Part shown: positions 50,355 to 57,122 of the stretch, one piece after another
Position numbering within the stretch: position 1 is the first letter of the stretch
Layout of the letters: each line of letters opens with the position of its first letter
Source of the DNA: Naasia lichenicola
GTDB taxonomy: Bacteria; Actinomycetota; Actinomycetes; Actinomycetales; Microbacteriaceae
DNA: 64,000 nt
Assembly (NCBI RefSeq): GCF_004801885.1
Contig: NZ_SSSM01000003.1
Location: 496,001-560,000 of the forward strand
Direction of reading: 5' to 3'
The notes under the pieces: model-generated
Seen by the model: only the letters and a program-made list of their open reading frames with translations
Database searches by the model: none
What the model was told of the DNA's origin: nothing
Program-made: the position numbers and the translations under genes

Positions 50355-50415
50355 CGGTCGAGTAGAACATACGTTCGAATGACGCGCCAACCCTCCGCGC
50401 CGATACCCTGCTCTC

Positions 50416-50823
50416 GTGAGTGACGATCAACCGCACCCCGTACGTAAGCGGGTATCCACAGCAGCCCGCTGGCTGACGGATGAGTCTTTTTGGAAGGACG
50501 TCACGACCCGGACGATGGCGGGACTCATCGTGGTCTTCGTCGCTTGGGGAGTCGGTGTCGCGTCAGGCGCGTTGTCTAGCGTGGAAGGGCAACATGCCTT
50601 CAGTAACGTGCTGCAGCTCGTCTTCATATTCATCGGGGCGGTGTTCGCGGTCTATTTGGTCCGACGAGGCACGGACAGCACGCTCCGAACGAGAGTCTTG
50701 GGGACCATCTTCGTCGTATGCGGGGCACTGGTGTTCATTGTCACCGGTCTACTGGTCTTGGACTTCGTAGCGCGGGAGATCGTCGGCAGTCCCATTGGAG
50801 GATTCGGAAACGTCAGCCAATAG
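50416..50823 (+). CDS. Three-helix membrane protein, hypothetical
   Basis: 135 residues, GTG start. A charged N-terminus (HPVRKRVSTAARWLTDES), then three hydrophobic helices (MAGLIVVFVAWGVGVASGA, VLQLVFIFIGAVFAVYLV, IFVVCGALVFIVTGLLVL). It is the only rightward gene in this part. Membrane proteins expressed from lysogens at this position can be superinfection-exclusion factors, but nothing specific supports that here. Confidence 0.55.
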   Translation: MSDDQPHPVRKRVSTAARWLTDESFWKDVTTRTMAGLIVVFVAWGVGVASGALSSVEGQHAFSNVLQLVFIFIGAVFAVYLVRRGTDSTLRTRVLGTIFVVCGALVFIVTGLLVLDFVAREIVGSPIGGFGNVSQ

Positions 50824-50950
50824 GGACCCCCTTCCGCAGCTAAGCGGGATCTGCAGGTCAGAGCTTCTCGTGGTGTCCCTTGAGACCGTTCGCTTCCGCG
50901 ACTACTAGGTAGGGGCTTCCCGATACTTGCCGCGCACCGCATAGACCAGG

Positions 50951-50994
50951 GTGACGTTACAGGGGTCATTGCCCAGTCCATTACGTGACGTAAC
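50951..50994 (+). repeat. Repeated GTGACGTWAC element with palindrome
   Basis: GTGACGTTAC and GTGACGTAAC, 34 bp apart; the second is part of a perfect palindrome TTACGT-G-ACGTAA. The 454-bp stretch 50824-51277 has no gene that I can support and appears to be a phage regulatory region. Confidence 0.5.
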
Positions 50995-51081
50995 CTACTG
51001 GGATATCAGAGCCTGGCTTTAGCGCAGCCGGCAAGTATCTACTCCGATTTTGAATAGATCGGGAACTAGGGTCAGAAGTAT

Positions 51082-51109
51082 TTGCATAAGAGAAGAGACC
51101 TGCTAAAAT
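51082..51109 (+). promoter_or_regulatory. Promoter of a candidate small RNA
   Basis: TTGCAT, 16-bp spacer, TAAAAT. The predicted +1 is at about 51116. This is one of the best sigma-A-type promoters visible in the phage region and it fires directly into a terminator. Confidence 0.6.
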
Positions 51110-51115
51110 AGATGG

Positions 51116-51163
51116 CAGGTGAACGAGTCAGCAACCTCTCCGATAATACGGGGAGGTTTTCTT
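51116..51163 (+). ncRNA. Candidate ~47-nt phage small RNA or attenuator
   Basis: Between the promoter at 51082-51109 and a strong terminator (AACCTCTCCG pairs with CGGGGAGGTT around ATAATA, then TTTTCTT) only about 16 free nt remain, GGCAGGTGAACGAGTC. The 15-mer GGTGAACGAGTCAGC in this leader recurs at 51184-51198, after the terminator. It could be a small RNA or a leader controlling read-through to the next gene. No family recognised. Confidence 0.45.
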
Positions 51164-51183
51164 ATACCCCCGACTGACAAGTT

Positions 51184-51198
51184 GGTGAACGAGTCAGC
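51184..51198 (+). repeat. Second copy of the 15-bp leader repeat
   Basis: GGTGAACGAGTCAGC, identical to 51118-51132 with 66 bp between the starts of the copies. It stands about 80 bp upstream of the small gene at 51278. Confidence 0.7.
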
Positions 51199-51277
51199 GG
51201 TTACTTCTGATTATGAACGAACGCGCGTAATTTGCAACTATTGCCAAAAGCGCCCGAGTACTTGATACTCAGGCGCA

Positions 51278-51493
51278 ATGGGTAGTAATGAATCTAAAAG
51301 CCTCTTCCGCCGGATCCCTGTTCCGGATTTCAAGATCCCCCGGGCTGCCAGTGAGATCGAGCGCGAACGCCTCGATAACCTAAGCCGGCACGTGAACCTG
51401 AGTTGGCGATCACAGCAGGGCACAGTAGGCGATCGAGCAGATCGCTACCGTAAGCGCCGAGATGGCGACAATAAAAAAGAGGCTGCCGCTTAG
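51278..51493 (+). CDS. Small basic hypothetical protein
   Basis: 71 residues, highly charged: FRRIPVPDFKIPRAASEIER, ERLDNLSRHVNLSWRSQQGT, RADRYRKRRDGDNKK. Possibly nucleic-acid binding. Its stop codon is in the stem of the terminator at 51479-51507. It is the only gene served by the regulatory region with the candidate small RNA. Family not recognised. Confidence 0.5.
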   Translation: MGSNESKSLFRRIPVPDFKIPRAASEIERERLDNLSRHVNLSWRSQQGTVGDRADRYRKRRDGDNKKEAAA

Positions 51494-51507
51494 GGCAGCC
51501 TCTCGCT
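51479..51507 (+). terminator. Rho-independent terminator
   Basis: Perfect 9-bp stem GAGGCTGCC/GGCAGCCTC with a 6-nt loop followed by TCGCTTTTT. It overlaps the end of the small gene just upstream. Confidence 0.88.
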
Positions 51508-51560
51508 TTTTCAGGTACGGACTCTGTGGACCGTTGTGATTGGTTCGCTGGGGCGGGTAG

Positions 51561-51647
51561 CTAAGCCTTCGCATCTTGCAGCTCGAGAATGTACTCGATC
51601 AATTCGCTGACACCCCAGTCCTGCAGCTCGTCGAAGTCGTAAGTCAT
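51561..51647 (-). CDS. 28-residue acidic small protein, coupled to the upstream gene
   Basis: Encodes MTYDFDELQDWGVSELIEY followed by ILELQDAKA, a predicted amphipathic acidic helix. Its ATG overlaps the stop of the 84-residue gene (ATGA), as in the other coupled genes of this phage, which is the main support for its being real. Function unknown. Confidence 0.45.
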   Translation of the reverse strand: MTYDFDELQDWGVSELIEYILELQDAKA

Positions 51648-51898
51648 ACGGCGAGCCCTTCGATGTCACCATCCCATGGCGAACGGACGCCGGCGATGAC
51701 CTCGCCTATCGCCTGACGACTGAAGAAGGTCTCGACGTTGCTGATGTGATGGAAGACGGAGTAGACCCCGTCGCTCAACCTGCTGGCTTCTTTGCTGCTG
51801 CGTATACGGTTCCCATAAAGACTGACGTCCACTATGTCGCCTTCGTCCAGACGACGGAGGCTTTCTTCTACTGACGAAGTTTCTAGTAGTACAGCCAT
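51644..51898 (-). CDS. Hypothetical phage protein
   Basis: 84 residues: SVEESLRRLDEGDIVDVSLY, RSSKEASRLSDGVYSVFHHI. A compact alpha/beta domain without recognised family. Start and stop overlap the neighbours (ATG overlaps the previous TAA region; stop overlaps the 28-residue gene), so it is the middle gene of a three-gene leftward unit. Confidence 0.5.
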   Translation of the reverse strand: MAVLLETSSVEESLRRLDEGDIVDVSLYGNRIRSSKEASRLSDGVYSVFHHISNVETFFSRQAIGEVIAGVRSPWDGDIEGLAV

Positions 51899-52245
51899 TA
51901 CAAGCCCTCCGGCACGTCTATCACCGGGTCATACTCGGGATCCCAGTTCGCCTCGAACTCGAACATCCATGGTCCGTATAGCTCATTCAACTCCGCCTCG
52001 AATGCCTTTGGGGTTCCCTGAGGCAAGTGCAGGCAAAAGTATTGCTTCGTCAGCTCCACCATTTTGAAGTGCATCTGCATCTTCACTGTTTCGAGGGTGT
52101 AGGTCGCGTGGGCGAACCCCCCGTACTTCGCGGACAGCTTGATAATGTCGACCGCCGCCGCGGCGATTTGCTCTTTTGAACCCGGACGGAAATACACTTT
52201 CAGTTCATGGGTTGGGTTGTACGGTTCTTCTCTCTTTTCTGTCAT
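51898..52245 (-). CDS. Hypothetical phage protein
   Basis: 115 residues, alpha/beta: HELKVYFRPGSKEQIAAAAV, DIIKLSAKYGGFAHATYTLE, FEFEANWDPEYDPVIDVPEG. No family recognised. First gene of a leftward unit with a promoter just upstream (52284-52312), separate from the Replic_Relax gene, so it may be expressed in the lysogen. Confidence 0.5.
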   Translation of the reverse strand: MTEKREEPYNPTHELKVYFRPGSKEQIAAAAVDIIKLSAKYGGFAHATYTLETVKMQMHFKMVELTKQYFCLHLPQGTPKAFEAELNELYGPWMFEFEANWDPEYDPVIDVPEGL

Positions 52246-52283
52246 ATTATCCCCTGGGCATAGCCCTATTTATTTACTCTCTT

Positions 52284-52312
52284 AGTATACCATTTACAGG
52301 GGTGTTAGTGAA
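52284..52312 (-). promoter_or_regulatory. Promoter for the leftward three-gene unit
   Basis: Minus strand TTCACT, 17-bp spacer, TATACT, with TGG before TATACT making an extended -10. About 30 nt of leader would precede the ATG at 52245. Confidence 0.6.
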
Positions 52313-52317
52313 TACTT

Positions 52318-53025
52318 TTAGAGAAGAATATCGGGGAAATTGCTTTGTAGCGCTACCCGGAATAGGGCGTGTGATTCTGCCGGCTGCCGGCGAATCGTGT
52401 CGGCGATCTGTTCCTCCCGCAGCCGATCCGGGACAAGGAAGAGAACAGGCGGGTAGACGTCGAGATGCGCCGTCGTGGCGTGCTGGTATGCCGTCCAATA
52501 GCGATCGAGCTTGTCGGCAATCTGGCGTTGCCGCTCGGTGCCTAGATCCACTTCGATCCACAGCGCAAAGCTCGGCTTATTCGGACGCCCGATACGGACG
52601 AATAGGTCAGGCGTGAGGCGAGTACCGGCTATGAAGCGATGAGCGTCGTCCTCAACGTCGTAACGCTCGATCGTGAGTCTCTGATCCTGTTCCGCCTTAT
52701 TCAGGGCTACAAACGCATCTGCGACGGCTAGGGCGTGATAACTCACGGATCGCAGCGGGAAGTACCGACCTTCCCGCCCGCATAGTTCCCAGCCCGTAGG
52801 TCCCAACTGGTAGACGTATTGACCGCTACCTGCCCCGCTGCCGCCTATCATCTTGCGCTCTATACGGACGAGGTACTTATCCCGCAGCAGGCGGGTGAAC
52901 GCACGATCTAAAGGCGTTTGAGACGCGTTGTCCGCGAAAAGCAGACTCCGCACATGCGAAGAAGCGAGCTGTCCGAAACGTCCTACGGACAGCACGATTG
53001 CCTTGTCGCGGTCGTGCGTCAACAT
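52318..53025 (-). CDS. Replication-relaxation (Replic_Relax) family protein
   Basis: 235 residues. N-terminal winged-helix-like part (RDKAIVLSVGRFGQLASSHV, FTRLLRDKYLVRIERK), the GGSGAGSGQYVYQLGPTG hairpin loop, HALAVADAFVALN, then a nuclease-like C-terminal core (TPDLFVRIG ... FALWIEVDLGTERQRQIADK). This is PF13814, mostly found in actinobacterial plasmids and integrative elements, where it is linked to replication or DNA relaxation. It is divergent from the early operon across a 394-bp regulatory gap, so it may also act as the early-gene regulator. Confidence 0.78.
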   Translation of the reverse strand: MLTHDRDKAIVLSVGRFGQLASSHVRSLLFADNASQTPLDRAFTRLLRDKYLVRIERKMIGGSGAGSGQYVYQLGPTGWELCGREGRYFPLRSVSYHALAVADAFVALNKAEQDQRLTIERYDVEDDAHRFIAGTRLTPDLFVRIGRPNKPSFALWIEVDLGTERQRQIADKLDRYWTAYQHATTAHLDVYPPVLFLVPDRLREEQIADTIRRQPAESHALFRVALQSNFPDILL

Positions 53026-53156
53026 GTTCTGAGCATGACAGGTTGAGCCCCTGCGTCAAGGCGCCCGCGTTCCCTGCAATCACGGGCGATGTGGGTGGGT
53101 CGGACCACACGTCACCCACACGTCCGCCCACACACCAAAACGGAGGGTCAAAAGCG

Positions 53157-53185
53157 TTGTCAATTCCGCTTCGTTTAGGTATTTA
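53157..53185 (+). promoter_or_regulatory. Candidate early promoter
   Basis: TTGTCA, 17-bp spacer, TATTTA; the -10 lies in a small palindrome ATTTACTAAAT that could be an operator. The 394-bp gap 53026-53419 contains no gene that I can support. It also holds a run of CCCACAC-type repeats and the inverted repeat at 53287-53313. Confidence 0.45.
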
Positions 53186-53286
53186 CTAAATCAATTGCTT
53201 GGTGCATACTAAGCCCCAGAACGAAAGCAGAGCAGTTTGGCTCCATCGCAACTAGTTCGAACATTTCTAAGTCATCGCGCAACCTG

Positions 53287-53313
53287 GCTACTCGATGCCC
53301 ACCCTCGAGTAGC
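53287..53313 (+). promoter_or_regulatory. Perfect 9-bp inverted repeat in the early leader
   Basis: GCTACTCGA, 9-nt spacer, TCGAGTAGC. There is no T run after it, so it is not a simple terminator. It would be a hairpin in the early mRNA or an operator about 105 bp before the first early gene. Confidence 0.5.
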
Positions 53314-53419
53314 TCGTCCTGCAGCAAGCAACTAATAGTTGTTAGGCGTTTACAGCCGCTGCAGGCGTCCAGGCTGCCCGATGACGGAAGGGGGATATAC
53401 GCATAGCGAAGGAATACAT

Positions 53420-53698
53420 ATGAGCAAGATTCAATGGTGGACCAAACCGCGAACCCTCGGGGGCGCGCTCAAGAACACCACACATAAATGGAGCCCAGCG
53501 TTTCGGGCAGCGGTTCAGGAACTGGCTAAGAAGGAGGGAATCTCCGCAACAGCCGTCATCGAGAACCTCACGCTCCGGAACGGCAAGGCATTCATCGCAA
53601 AGCGCAAGCAACTAAATATACGAGTCAAAGCACTCGGGGGGATAATCAGTGAAAGCACGAGCAACAGACGGGATCTCGATCCTATCGATACCGACTAA
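53420..53698 (+). CDS. First early-operon gene, hypothetical basic protein
   Basis: 92 residues, basic: MSKIQWWTKPRTLGGALKNT, HKWSPAFRAAVQELAKKEGI (helical), TAVIENLTLRNGKAFIAKRK. No known domain; the middle could be a ribbon-helix-helix or similar small DNA-binding unit. ATG with GAAGGAA. The upstream extension of the frame is rejected for lack of a ribosome-binding site. Overlaps the next gene. Confidence 0.5.
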   Translation: MSKIQWWTKPRTLGGALKNTTHKWSPAFRAAVQELAKKEGISATAVIENLTLRNGKAFIAKRKQLNIRVKALGGIISESTSNRRDLDPIDTD

Positions 53699-53927
53699 CG
53701 ATCAAACAGAACAGAAAGTACTTGAGCTTCTAGCCAACGCACGAGCGATTCGCCGCGACGGTAAGAAGAACAAGCGCCTGCATGCACCGCTGTATGGCGG
53801 CGGAGCCTACGCACCGTCTCGTCCGCAGCAGTTCAAGCACGACGAGTTCCAATCAGTACGACCGAAGAAGGTCATCAAACTCAACCGCATGGGCGGGAAG
53901 CTGCAGGTCATATGGCCAGTGAAATAA
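53649..53927 (+). CDS. Hypothetical early phage protein
   Basis: 92 residues, GTG start behind GGGGGA, inside the end of the previous gene. N-terminal STNDQTEQKVLELLANARAI helix, then Lys/Arg- and Gly-rich KKNKRLHAPLYGGGAYAPSR. Unknown family; co-translated with erf. Confidence 0.45.
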   Translation: MKARATDGISILSIPTNDQTEQKVLELLANARAIRRDGKKNKRLHAPLYGGGAYAPSRPQQFKHDEFQSVRPKKVIKLNRMGGKLQVIWPVK

Positions 53928-54541
53928 ACGCCGAAGGGCACGAGCTGATCGCAGCTGCGCTCGTCAAAGTGCAGGGTCAGATCCCAAACATCGCCAAGAG
54001 CAAGACAGCAGGCGCCGGCACATATGCCTACAAGTACGCTGACCTCGGTTCAATCTGGGAAGCCATTCGCAAGCCGCTAACGGATGCTGAACTGGCTGTA
54101 ACCCAGTTCCTCCAAAGCCGCGACAACGCGGACTGGATGGACACCACGATCTGGCACGCAAGCGGGCAAAGCCTTACGAGTTCGATCCTGATCCCACTCG
54201 AGGGTAAGAAGCCCCAGGACGTCGGCTCGATCATCACCTATTACAAGCGCTATGCGCTAGGTGCTGCGCTCGGTATCGCGACGGAGGAAGACGACGACGC
54301 CCAATCCGTAGCCACGCAGAAGCCGTCTGAACGTAAAGCACCTCCAGCTGCCAACCCCGGACCTTCCGACGAGATCCTTGACGAGATCCGTGAGCTGTCA
54401 CAGAAGCTCAAGCTCACACCTGAGCAGATCCGAAAGACCAACGCGCTCATCAAGACGGAAGCCAAAGCGCTGCAGATCCGGGATGAGATGAAGGATCGGC
54501 TATCCAAGCTCGACATCGCGCCACCGGAGCAAACGGCATGA
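53912..54541 (+). CDS. erf: ERF-family single-strand annealing recombinase
   Basis: 209 residues. ERF core: TYAYKYADLGSIWEAIRKPL, ELAVTQFLQSRD, IWHASGQSLTSSILIPLEGK, DVGSIITYYKRYALGAALGI and the acidic EEDDDAQS, followed by a disordered linker and a C-terminal helix. ERF proteins anneal complementary DNA strands for phage recombination and genome circularisation. Complete and in the usual early position. Confidence 0.92.
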   Translation: MASEINAEGHELIAAALVKVQGQIPNIAKSKTAGAGTYAYKYADLGSIWEAIRKPLTDAELAVTQFLQSRDNADWMDTTIWHASGQSLTSSILIPLEGKKPQDVGSIITYYKRYALGAALGIATEEDDDAQSVATQKPSERKAPPAANPGPSDEILDEIRELSQKLKLTPEQIRKTNALIKTEAKALQIRDEMKDRLSKLDIAPPEQTA

Positions 54542-54702
54542 CCTGCCAGTTCTGCGTAACCCGCCACCGTATGCGCGGCTCAACGCTCTGCTTCCACTGC
54601 AAGTCCACGTACGACTGGGAGATCACCAAGCTCCTCTTCGCACTCACCACACCAGTAACGGGCATCGCCCAAGGAGAACCAATGAATGAGTCAACTCACT
54701 AA
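54538..54702 (+). CDS. 54-residue zinc-ribbon protein
   Basis: Starts by overlapping the erf stop (ATGA). Two C-x2-C pairs (MTCQFC and LCFHC) 12 residues apart form a clear zinc ribbon; the rest is helical (WEITKLLFALTTPVTGI). Probable nucleic-acid-binding or adaptor protein acting with ERF. Overlaps the next gene by 17 bp. Confidence 0.6.
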   Translation: MTCQFCVTRHRMRGSTLCFHCKSTYDWEITKLLFALTTPVTGIAQGEPMNESTH

Positions 54703-55255
54703 ACGAGGAAAACCTCGACAACGATCAGCACCAATCACCCGTAGCCGCTTCCATGCCGTCAGGCGTGACATCGCCGAGTGGAAGCGTGCCGGCGAGTACA
54801 ACGCAGCGCGATTGGCATCTGCCCTCGGGCTCAGCGTTGAGTCACTAAACAGCATTCGTAGAGCCAAGAGCTGGAAGGACTTCGAGAAGTCGAAAGCCGA
54901 TCGCCTCGCTAAGAAGGTGGCGAAGGAGCAGTTGCGGGCGCCACACATTCACCACCAGGAGGAGCTACCTCTCGAAACCAAGGGTTCGCTCTTGGACCGA
55001 ACGGCAGCTAGGAAGCTGATCGACGAGGGGCTGAGCGAGGTCAGAGCGAGCGTCAAGAGCTCAAACAGGGCGGTCGGAAGTCTCGAGAACGAGGTTAACG
55101 ACTTCAGCGATTACATCCGCAACCGCATGAACACTGTCGAGAAGCGTATCGAGCGTCGGGTCCGGTTCCTCTACCGCGGCGTGCTGGTACTCGCAGTCCT
55201 GCTACTAGTGGCGTCCATCGTAATCGCCTGGGCGAGCACATCGTGGAAACCCTAA
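54686..55255 (+). CDS. Membrane-anchored HTH/coiled-coil protein
   Basis: 189 residues: basic N-terminus with an HTH-like stretch (EYNAARLASALGLSVESLNS, IRRAKSWKDFEKSK), a long coiled coil (~100-160, SVKSSNRAVGSLENEVND and IRNRMNTVEKRIERR), and a C-terminal membrane helix (GVLVLAVLLLVASIVIAW). The layout suggests tethering of phage DNA to the membrane. No specific family recognised. Confidence 0.6.
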   Translation: MSQLTKRGKPRQRSAPITRSRFHAVRRDIAEWKRAGEYNAARLASALGLSVESLNSIRRAKSWKDFEKSKADRLAKKVAKEQLRAPHIHHQEELPLETKGSLLDRTAARKLIDEGLSEVRASVKSSNRAVGSLENEVNDFSDYIRNRMNTVEKRIERRVRFLYRGVLVLAVLLLVASIVIAWASTSWKP

Positions 55256-55413
55256 TCACCCTCGGCATCCTCTGGGGAGGAGCCATGGCAGCTGCAGCGG
55301 TGATCCTCTGCTTCGCCATCTTCTACCTAGCTGGTCTGATCGTGACGGCAGCTAACAGAGTGATCCGAGCGACTGGCGCCTGGAGGATGCGTCAGACGGA
55401 GCGGACAGCGTGA
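55243..55413 (+). CDS. Small membrane protein (56 aa)
   Basis: GTG start inside the end of the preceding gene. One long hydrophobic region (ILWGGAMAAAAVILCFAIFY, LAGLIVTAA) followed by a basic tail (NRVIRATGAWRMRQTERT). Its stop overlaps the next start (GTGA). Typical of small early-operon membrane proteins; role unknown. Confidence 0.5.
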   Translation: METLITLGILWGGAMAAAAVILCFAIFYLAGLIVTAANRVIRATGAWRMRQTERTA

Positions 55414-55520
55414 CCTTGGCTGAAGCGATCGTCTGGGGTGCCTTGTGCATCTCGATCGCGATGATCGTCACGGCGGGCATAGGAGCCATCGCAGGATTAT
55501 CAGCGCGGAGTAGCACCTAA
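55410..55520 (+). CDS. Tiny membrane protein (36 aa)
   Basis: GTG start overlapping the preceding stop by 4 bp. Nearly all of it is one hydrophobic helix (EAIVWGALCISIAMIVTAG, IGAIAGLSA). The chained overlap is the main support. The ~185 bp that follow contain no gene that I can support. Confidence 0.4.
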   Translation: MTLAEAIVWGALCISIAMIVTAGIGAIAGLSARSST

Positions 55521-55705
55521 ACAATCAGGACTAGAGCGCAGCAGTTCCCCTGGCAAACAGTGAGGGTCTCGAAGGCAGTGCGAATGCACCAGCAACTGAG
55601 AACGGACGGCAGACGTGTGCGTCCGCAGGACCCAAGACATGTGCGGCGACCGGATCGAACTCCAAATTGGAGCCGGGGAGATGCTGCTGGGGAAGCTCCT
55701 GCGCT

Positions 55706-56059
55706 CTAGACATCGCCCGCAGCACTACAGCCGCGGCACACGAACACAAGATGCTCGACGGTCTTCGACCAGCTCGTGCAGCGGATGAGACAGGGCACAG
55801 CCTTGTAGTTCCCGCACACCGAGCACCAGTGCTCCCGCAGTCCCCGCTCCGTCATGGATGCCAGGACGACGGAGCGCAGCAGGTCAGGTCGAGTGATCGC
55901 CGCTCGCGTAGGGCGGGGACCAAGCCGATCTCGGATGAGCCTCTGCACCTGTCTCACCGAGATCCGCAGGTCAAGTCGCTCCTGAATCCAGGAGGCGGAC
56001 TTCCCGCTCTGCGCGTAGGCGATCACTTCGTCGAGGTCATAGTGCATTTGTGGAATCAA
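55706..56059 (-). CDS. HTH plus zinc-ribbon protein on the opposite strand of the early block
   Basis: 117 residues. N-terminal DEVIAYAQSGKSASWIQERL, then SVRQVQRLIRDRLGPRP, is a homeodomain-like helix-turn-helix; the C-terminal part has two cysteine pairs (HWCSVCGNYKAV and VFVCRGCSAAG). It may be a regulator. It is the only leftward gene among rightward early genes; its start lies about 20 bp from the start of the next rightward gene, so both promoters must overlap. Family not recognised; a start at MHYDLDEV is also possible. Confidence 0.5.
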   Translation of the reverse strand: MIPQMHYDLDEVIAYAQSGKSASWIQERLDLRISVRQVQRLIRDRLGPRPTRAAITRPDLLRSVVLASMTERGLREHWCSVCGNYKAVPCLIRCTSWSKTVEHLVFVCRGCSAAGDV

Positions 56060-56079
56060 TTATAAACGAAAGGAGGCAT

Positions 56080-56370
56080 ATGAGCCGAAGAGTAGATGGC
56101 ATCAACATTGATCGCGTTTTCTGGAACGGCGAGCCAGCAGAAGCGAAAGTAGTAGAAGTTATAGTGGCAAAATCCCCACGCAGCACCTGGTGGTGCGCGA
56201 GTATGGCGGGAGAAAAGCATCGAGCGATCGAGATAACGCAACACGGCAAGACGTTTTTTCTGAGCGATGACCGCGACAGTCGATTGAAGATCACGACCGG
56301 AATGGGCTCGCCTCGATTTGGTCACAAGAGTCTGCCGGTCGAGCGCGTTGTAGGTCCAGTGTCGCAATAG
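56080..56370 (+). CDS. Hypothetical early phage protein
   Basis: 96 residues: RRVDGINIDRVFWNGEPAEA, AKVVEVIVAKSPRSTWWCAS, HGKTFFLSDDRDSRLKITTG. Beta-rich, small. ATG with a near-perfect AAAGGAGG ribosome-binding site. No family recognised. The 425 bp that follow contain no gene but hold the candidate origin. Confidence 0.5.
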   Translation: MSRRVDGINIDRVFWNGEPAEAKVVEVIVAKSPRSTWWCASMAGEKHRAIEITQHGKTFFLSDDRDSRLKITTGMGSPRFGHKSLPVERVVGPVSQ

Positions 56371-56503
56371 CGACGAGCCGCACAACCTACCTTTCACGCC
56401 ACCTGCAACAGGGGTCGTGACGCACAACACACTTATGACAGGAATCGCGAGAAAAGCGAATAGCTCAAAACCTTGATTCTCGTCACGAAAAGTTGCGTCG
56501 CTA

Positions 56504-56632
56504 GCCTTCTTTGACATCGACTGCGAGCGATGTCAAACGAAGCCGGCGACGTGACTTATCCACAACTTGCAACCACAGGTTGCATGCACCATCAACAATT
56601 CAGTGAGTACATGGCGACGCGAGTTGACAACT
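56504..56632 (+). other. Candidate phage replication origin
   Basis: Within the 425-bp gene-free stretch 56371-56795: a perfect 10-bp inverted repeat TTTGACATCG / CGATGTCAAA (8-bp spacer), a consensus DnaA box TTATCCACA at 56556-56564, a perfect TGCAACC-ACA-GGTTGCA dyad four bases later, and AGTTG-A-CAACT. A TTGACA lies at 56624-56629 and may be a -35. Dyads next to a DnaA box are typical of origins; no initiator gene is adjacent. Confidence 0.5.
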
Positions 56633-56795
56633 AACCAAAGTTTCAAATACGCCTCGCGCCGCCAACGCCCGATCGGAAGGCAGCCAAAAGAGTAATCTGC
56701 GGCGCCGTGAGGCTTTCGAGCTGATCAAGTGGTAGGTCATGCCGATCGGGGACATGCGCTCACTGAATGACATAACTAAATAGAGGAGATCACAT

Positions 56796-57122
56796 ATGGA
56801 ACCAACACAACTGGAGCAGATACTCGGGATGGCAATGGGTTCAGCATCGACGCTGTTCATGTCCAACCCTCAGCCGGGCACCAAACAGGTAATGCCGCAA
56901 GCGGAACTGCTCGACATCGCGGCGGAGGAGCGCAGTCTTATCAAAAAGCTCATCTTCCATGTCATTGGCGAAGATGAACCTATTCTGATCCCCGAGAAGA
57001 TCTCGCCCATCTTCGATGAGGTAAGCGAGAAGCAAGCCATTGACGCCGTCCGCGGGATCACGGATGCCCTGGCGCGCAATAGCTTCAGACGCGATCTGCG
57101 TGAATCGGTCGAGGCGCTATGA
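56796..57122 (+). CDS. Hypothetical phage protein
   Basis: 108 residues, helical: LEQILGMAMGSASTLFMSNP, QAELLDIAAEERSLIKKLIF and EKQAIDAVRGITDALARNSF. It starts a second rightward early unit directly after the candidate origin, with an AGAGGAG site. No family recognised. Confidence 0.5.
   Translation: MEPTQLEQILGMAMGSASTLFMSNPQPGTKQVMPQAELLDIAAEERSLIKKLIFHVIGEDEPILIPEKISPIFDEVSEKQAIDAVRGITDALARNSFRRDLRESVEAL

Noticed and set aside
53287-53313. Inverted repeat read as a terminator
   Set aside because: No T run follows on either strand; an operator or mRNA hairpin is more likely.
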